DNA from: Pomphorhynchus laevis
Taxonomy: Eukaryota > Acanthocephala > Palaeacanthocephala > Echinorhynchida > Pomphorhynchidae
DNA length: 64,000 bases
Assembly: GCA_012934845.2 (NCBI GenBank)
Contig: WNNJ02002338.1
Coordinates: forward strand, 186,001 to 250,000
Direction of reading: 5' to 3'
Shown here: positions 63,713-64,000 of the stretch, in pieces
Position numbering within the stretch: the stretch's first letter is position 1
Layout: every line of letters begins with the position of its first letter
Position numbers and translations under genes: made by a program
The notes under the pieces: model-generated
The model's database searches: none
Told to the model about the DNA's origin: nothing
Seen by the model: the letters and a program-made list of their open reading frames with translations, nothing else

Positions 63713-64000
63713 GATCAGTATGTGTTACTTTCCGTGGATGCAAAGAACGCATTCAATACGGCAAATCGGAAGGTTGTACTAGCTAACGTTCCTTTTATTT
63801 GTCCTGCTCTTGAGTGTATTCTGCATAATACGTATTCAGAGCCGTCAAAGTTAGTGTGTTGTGGCCGTTCTTTGCGATCCCAAGAAGGGATTTACACAAG
63901 GGGATCCTCTAGCTATGGCTGCTTTTGCAGTGTCTTCACTGGCAATTATTCATCGAATTCGCGAGTCGGTTCCGCACGTAAGTCAGTATTGGTATGCGGA
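63713..64000 (+). mobile_element. CXC-RLE LINE copy P, RT part, runs out of the window
   Basis: Begins inside the RT (YVLLSVDAKNAFNTANRKVV) and continues through ICPALECILHNTYSEPSKL, a one-base shift near 63,890, FTQGDPLAMAAFAVSSL and QYWYAD at the window edge. The rest lies to the right. It is 5' truncated, and fragment O appears to have landed at its left border. Confidence 0.8.

Noticed and set aside
1-64000. A bacterial or archaeal accessory region with operons, CRISPR or defence genes
   Set aside because: No Shine-Dalgarno-spaced operons, no spacer-repeat array, and all long frames are eukaryotic retroelement proteins in an AT-rich background.
1-64000. Naming the species or phylum
   Set aside because: Element types here occur in many invertebrates; without host genes or database search any name would be a guess.

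Overview
The window looks like a transposon-packed stretch of an AT-rich animal genome, probably an invertebrate. Nearly every long open frame belongs to a retroelement: two kinds of restriction-like-endonuclease (RLE) LINE, several CR1/Jockey-type LINEs, and Ty3/Gypsy fossils. I see no convincing host gene, tRNA, rRNA, CRISPR array or bacterial operon. The phylum cannot be fixed from the sequence; a worm-like or other invertebrate lineage is only a guess.

The dominant family is called 'CXC-RLE' here. A full unit is about 3.1 kb with one ORF of about 990-1025 codons. It starts with a nine-cysteine CXC/tesmin-like cluster after M-x-R-G-x-P. A reverse transcriptase follows (GPSG, DAxNAFN, TQGDPL, WYADD boxes), then a C-x-C-x8-H-x4-C zinc knuckle with an RHNxxRD tail, and last an RLE-like nuclease (RLD...FFDxxxFN...KY). 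About sixteen pieces lie here on both strands. The least damaged ORFs are at 35,873-38,839 (-; one in-frame stop), 19,025-22,099 (+; two in-frame stops), 54,378-57,422 (-; two indels) and 23,714-26,355 (+; 5' truncated, one frameshift). Many pieces end in a shared 18-nt motif close to GGCCCATTTGCGGGAACC.

Layout. 1-~640: Gypsy pol tail and probable LTR. 640-4,220: a second RLE LINE with a YLDD catalytic box and a small IPP-2-like reading frame before its 3' end. 4,734-7,780: CXC-RLE copy B. 8,088-12,765: a CR1 tail, then a long CR1. 12,953-14,450: broken Gypsy. 14,452-18,500: scrambled CR1 pieces in both orientations. 18,535-33,470: a run of nested and truncated CXC-RLE copies (Q, C, D, E, F, G, H1, H2), with a CR1 inserted in G. 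33,483-35,795: CR1-type pieces. 35,860-38,910: CXC-RLE copy I. 39,300-47,460: a CR1 whose 3' UTR received a near-whole Gypsy with 83-bp LTRs and a CATTG target duplication. 47,470-57,422: CXC-RLE copies J, K, L, M. 57,431-61,345: a CR1 with overlapping ORF1 and ORF2. 61,346-64,000: CXC-RLE copies N (with a doubled nuclease), O and P.

The elements are best read as autonomous LINEs that copied themselves by target-primed reverse transcription and kept landing in each other. Microsatellite-like TAA/ATT tails, 5' truncation, target duplications of 5, 14 and 42 bp, and four fold-back palindromes record how the region was built.
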